NCBI GenBank assembly: GCA_015520245.1
Contig: WAQM01000221.1
Location: forward strand, 1-14,881
Direction of reading: 5' to 3'
DNA from: Pyrodictiaceae archaeon
GTDB taxonomy: Archaea; Thermoproteota; Thermoprotei_A; Sulfolobales; Pyrodictiaceae
DNA length: 14,881 nucleotides
Made by a program: the position numbers and the translations under genes. Under the pieces are notes generated by a model that had not been told where the DNA came from, did not search any database, and saw nothing but the letters and a program-made list of their open reading frames with translations. Shown here one piece after another: positions 12,931 through 14,881 of the stretch (the stretch's first letter is position 1; the number at the start of each line of letters is the position of its first letter).

Positions 12931-14881
12931 TCAACCGGCCGACGCCCTTCTCACGCCTATGCGATACTCGGCGCCGCCGATGACCCAGTCCCTCACCAGC
13001 TCGCCCCTGACCTCGGAGGGGCTGGTGGCCAGATCGAGCCTCCTCGCCCTGACCTCGCCCCGGATGTAGTCGAGCTGGCTTAGCACGAGCCTCCGGTGGT
13101 CCTCGGGGACGTAGATCTCCACGTCGACGTACTCGTCAACCATGAGGCCCAGCTGCTTCCTCATGAACTGCACCCTCCGGACTATGTCGCGCGCAAGCCC
13201 TTCTGCGATCTCGCGCTCGCTAAGCCTCGTGTCAACGACGACAGTGCCCCACCGGGTCTCGCGGCCGGCGAAGCCGCCGCGGAAGCGGGGCCTCACAACC
13301 ACGTCATCCCTCGTGATGACCTCCTCGGAGCCGTCGCTGAACCTAATGCGGGCCTTACCCACCTCGATGATGGTCCTAGCTATCTCGGCCGCGCGCTCGC
13401 GCAGCACGCCGACCAGCTCCTTCATCTTGCCGCGCAGCCTCGGACCGAGCCTCGAGTACACGGGCTCGACCTCATACTCGACCACCTCCTCGACCCTGCG
13501 CGCGGGCTTAACGATGACTTCGTGCGCGTTGGCCACTAGGCGCGCGAGCTCGCCCAGCCTCTCCAACGCCTTCGCTACGGCCTCGTCGTCGGTGTAGACG
13601 ATGACTCTGGCCACCGGCTGCCTCAGCTTGAGCCCGGCCGCCATGCGTGCGGCCGCGACGGCCTCGGCGAACTCACGCACGACATCCATCTGGGCCTCGA
13701 GCTCATCGTCTATCAGATCCTCGCGGGGCTTAGGCCAGTCGTTTAGGTGGACGGACTCCGGGGCGCCCGGCTCAGCGGGCCTAACGAAGTCCTGGTAGAG
13801 CTTCTCGGCGAGGAACGGCACGAAAGGCGCTGCCAGGACCAGCCACGTCCTCAGGGCGTGATACAGCGCCGCGTAGGCCGCTATCTTGTCGACGGTGTTC
13901 TCCTCGACCCACACCCTCCTCCTGATGAGCCTCACGTACCACCTGCTCACATCCTCGACTATGAACCTCCTGACCAGGCGCGCGGCCTCGTGGACCCGGT
14001 ACGCCTCAAGAGCGCGCGTGACCTCGGCGATCACCCTGTTCAGCCTCGACAGCAGCCACTTGTCCTCTGGCCTCAAGTGCTCGGCGACGCTCTCAATGCT
14101 GTGCTCGGCCGGGTCGAAGCCGTCGAGCCTCATGTAGGTTGCCGCGAAGACGAACACGTTCCAGGCGACGTCGAGGTCGCTCTTAACCTCCTCGAGAGCA
14201 CGCCACGAGAACCTCGCATCCTCCCAGACGGTGTTCTGCAGCACCCATAGCCTGAAGACGTCGCGGCCAGCGCGCTTCACTATGTCGTCCGTACCCACGT
14301 AGTTCCCCAGGCTCTTGTGCATCTCACGCCCCTTCTCGTCGAGCATGAAGCCGTGGATGAGTACGGTGCGGTAGGGGGCAGCGTTGAAGCCTATGACGCC
14401 CGCCCTCAGCATGCTGAAGAACCAGCCCCTTACCTGGTCGTGCCCTTCGGCTATGAGGTCTATCTTCGGCGGCCTGCCTAGCTTCTCGGGGTGGCCTATG
14501 GCGGCGTAGAACGCGATGCCGCTGTCGAACCAGACGTCCATCACGTCCGGCACGCGCGTCATGACGCCGCCGCAGCGCGGGCAGCGGAGCGTGACCCTGT
14601 CTATCCAGGGGCGGTGCAGCTCGCGGGGAGGCTTGCCGCCCAGCTGCTCGAGCTCGCGCTTGCTGCCGACGACGACGATGTGGCCGCAGCGCGAGCAGGT
14701 CCAGATGGGTAGGGGCGTGCCCCAGTAGCGCTGCCTGCTCAGCACCCAGTCCTGGAGGTTATCGAGTATGCCCCTGAGCCTGGCCAGCGCCCATGAGGGT
14801 ATCCACCTGACCTTCTCGGCCTCCTCGGTGAGCCTCTCCTTCAGCTTAGTCACCCGGAGCACCCACTGCCTCGTGGCCCTC
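12931..14881 (-). CDS. ileS: Isoleucyl-tRNA synthetase, C-terminal 649 residues (cut by right edge)
   Basis: Class I synthetase charging tRNA-Ile; cytosolic. Only the C-terminal part is in the window: the frame is open to the edge, so the N-terminal HIGH motif and most of the editing domain are missing here. Archaeal enzymes have about 1050 residues. Visible landmarks, numbered from the codon at 14880, are DWVLSRQRYWGTPLPIW (44-60), paired zinc-ligand-like cysteines CSRC (62-65) and CPRC (100-103), the second half of the catalytic fold (VMDVWFDSG, EGHDQVRGWFFSML), and the KMSKS-equivalent MHKSLGN (187-193), which is not the canonical form. The anticodon-binding helical domain follows, with RFIVEDVSRWYVRLIRRR. 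IleRS rather than ValRS or LeuRS is indicated by the RQRYWGTPLPIW context. The C-terminus ends GGAEYRIGVRRASAG. Confidence 0.93.
   Translation of the reverse strand, partial: RATRQWVLRVTKLKERLTEEAEKVRWIPSWALARLRGILDNLQDWVLSRQRYWGTPLPIWTCSRCGHIVVVGSKRELEQLGGKPPRELHRPWIDRVTLRCPRCGGVMTRVPDVMDVWFDSGIAFYAAIGHPEKLGRPPKIDLIAEGHDQVRGWFFSMLRAGVIGFNAAPYRTVLIHGFMLDEKGREMHKSLGNYVGTDDIVKRAGRDVFRLWVLQNTVWEDARFSWRALEEVKSDLDVAWNVFVFAATYMRLDGFDPAEHSIESVAEHLRPEDKWLLSRLNRVIAEVTRALEAYRVHEAARLVRRFIVEDVSRWYVRLIRRRVWVEENTVDKIAAYAALYHALRTWLVLAAPFVPFLAEKLYQDFVRPAEPGAPESVHLNDWPKPREDLIDDELEAQMDVVREFAEAVAAARMAAGLKLRQPVARVIVYTDDEAVAKALERLGELARLVANAHEVIVKPARRVEEVVEYEVEPVYSRLGPRLRGKMKELVGVLRERAAEIARTIIEVGKARIRFSDGSEEVITRDDVVVRPRFRGGFAGRETRWGTVVVDTRLSEREIAEGLARDIVRRVQFMRKQLGLMVDEYVDVEIYVPEDHRRLVLSQLDYIRGEVRARRLDLATSPSEVRGELVRDWVIGGAEYRIGVRRASAG

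Noticed and set aside
13096..14250. Plus-strand frames antisense to ileS
   Set aside because: No recognisable domains; they lie within clear IleRS coding sequence on the other strand.
1..14881. CRISPR array, transposon, tRNA or rRNA genes
   Set aside because: No regular repeats, terminal inverted repeats, transposase motifs, tRNA arm patterns or rRNA sequence were visible on either strand.

Overview
This window reads as a GC-rich hyperthermophilic crenarchaeote (phylum Thermoproteota). I place it nearest Desulfurococcales-type lineages and do not name a species. The reasons are archaeal ribosomal proteins L2 and S19, a PCNA of crenarchaeal type, a small acidic protein that fits Rpo13 (an RNA polymerase subunit known only from some crenarchaea), a locus that looks like the crenarchaeal Ced DNA-exchange machinery, heavy AGG/ATA codon use, frequent GTG and TTG starts, and short leaders with GGTG/GGAG ribosome-binding sites. 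Genes are packed tightly and several pairs overlap. I saw no rRNA, tRNA, CRISPR array, insertion sequence or long repeat, and no gene-free stretch above 300 bases.

Left part (1-2900): a gene cut by the left edge (minus strand) diverges from an M42 metallo-aminopeptidase. The peptidase converges on a PCNA gene, and their stop codons share one CTAG. PCNA diverges from a small uncharacterised gene, which converges on the probable rpo13 gene.

Middle (2930-7729): the most interesting region. A minus-strand HerA-type ATPase with an N-terminal membrane domain (CedB-like) diverges from a plus-strand operon. That operon encodes an 89-residue two-helix pilin-like protein (CedA1-like), a polytopic membrane protein with a large external domain (CedA-like), a 49-residue two-helix membrane protein, and a VirB4-like ATPase. 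Together they resemble a minimal type IV secretion or conjugation-like apparatus, as described for crenarchaeal DNA import. The pilin-like protein and the N-terminus of CedA align without gaps, which suggests duplication.

Right part (7745-14881): rpl2 and rps19 form a pair detached from the usual archaeal ribosomal cluster and are followed by a SAM methyltransferase. Convergent to these is a moxR-VWA operon on the minus strand. A small uncharacterised gene diverges from moxR and converges on ileS, the isoleucyl-tRNA synthetase gene, which is cut by the right edge.
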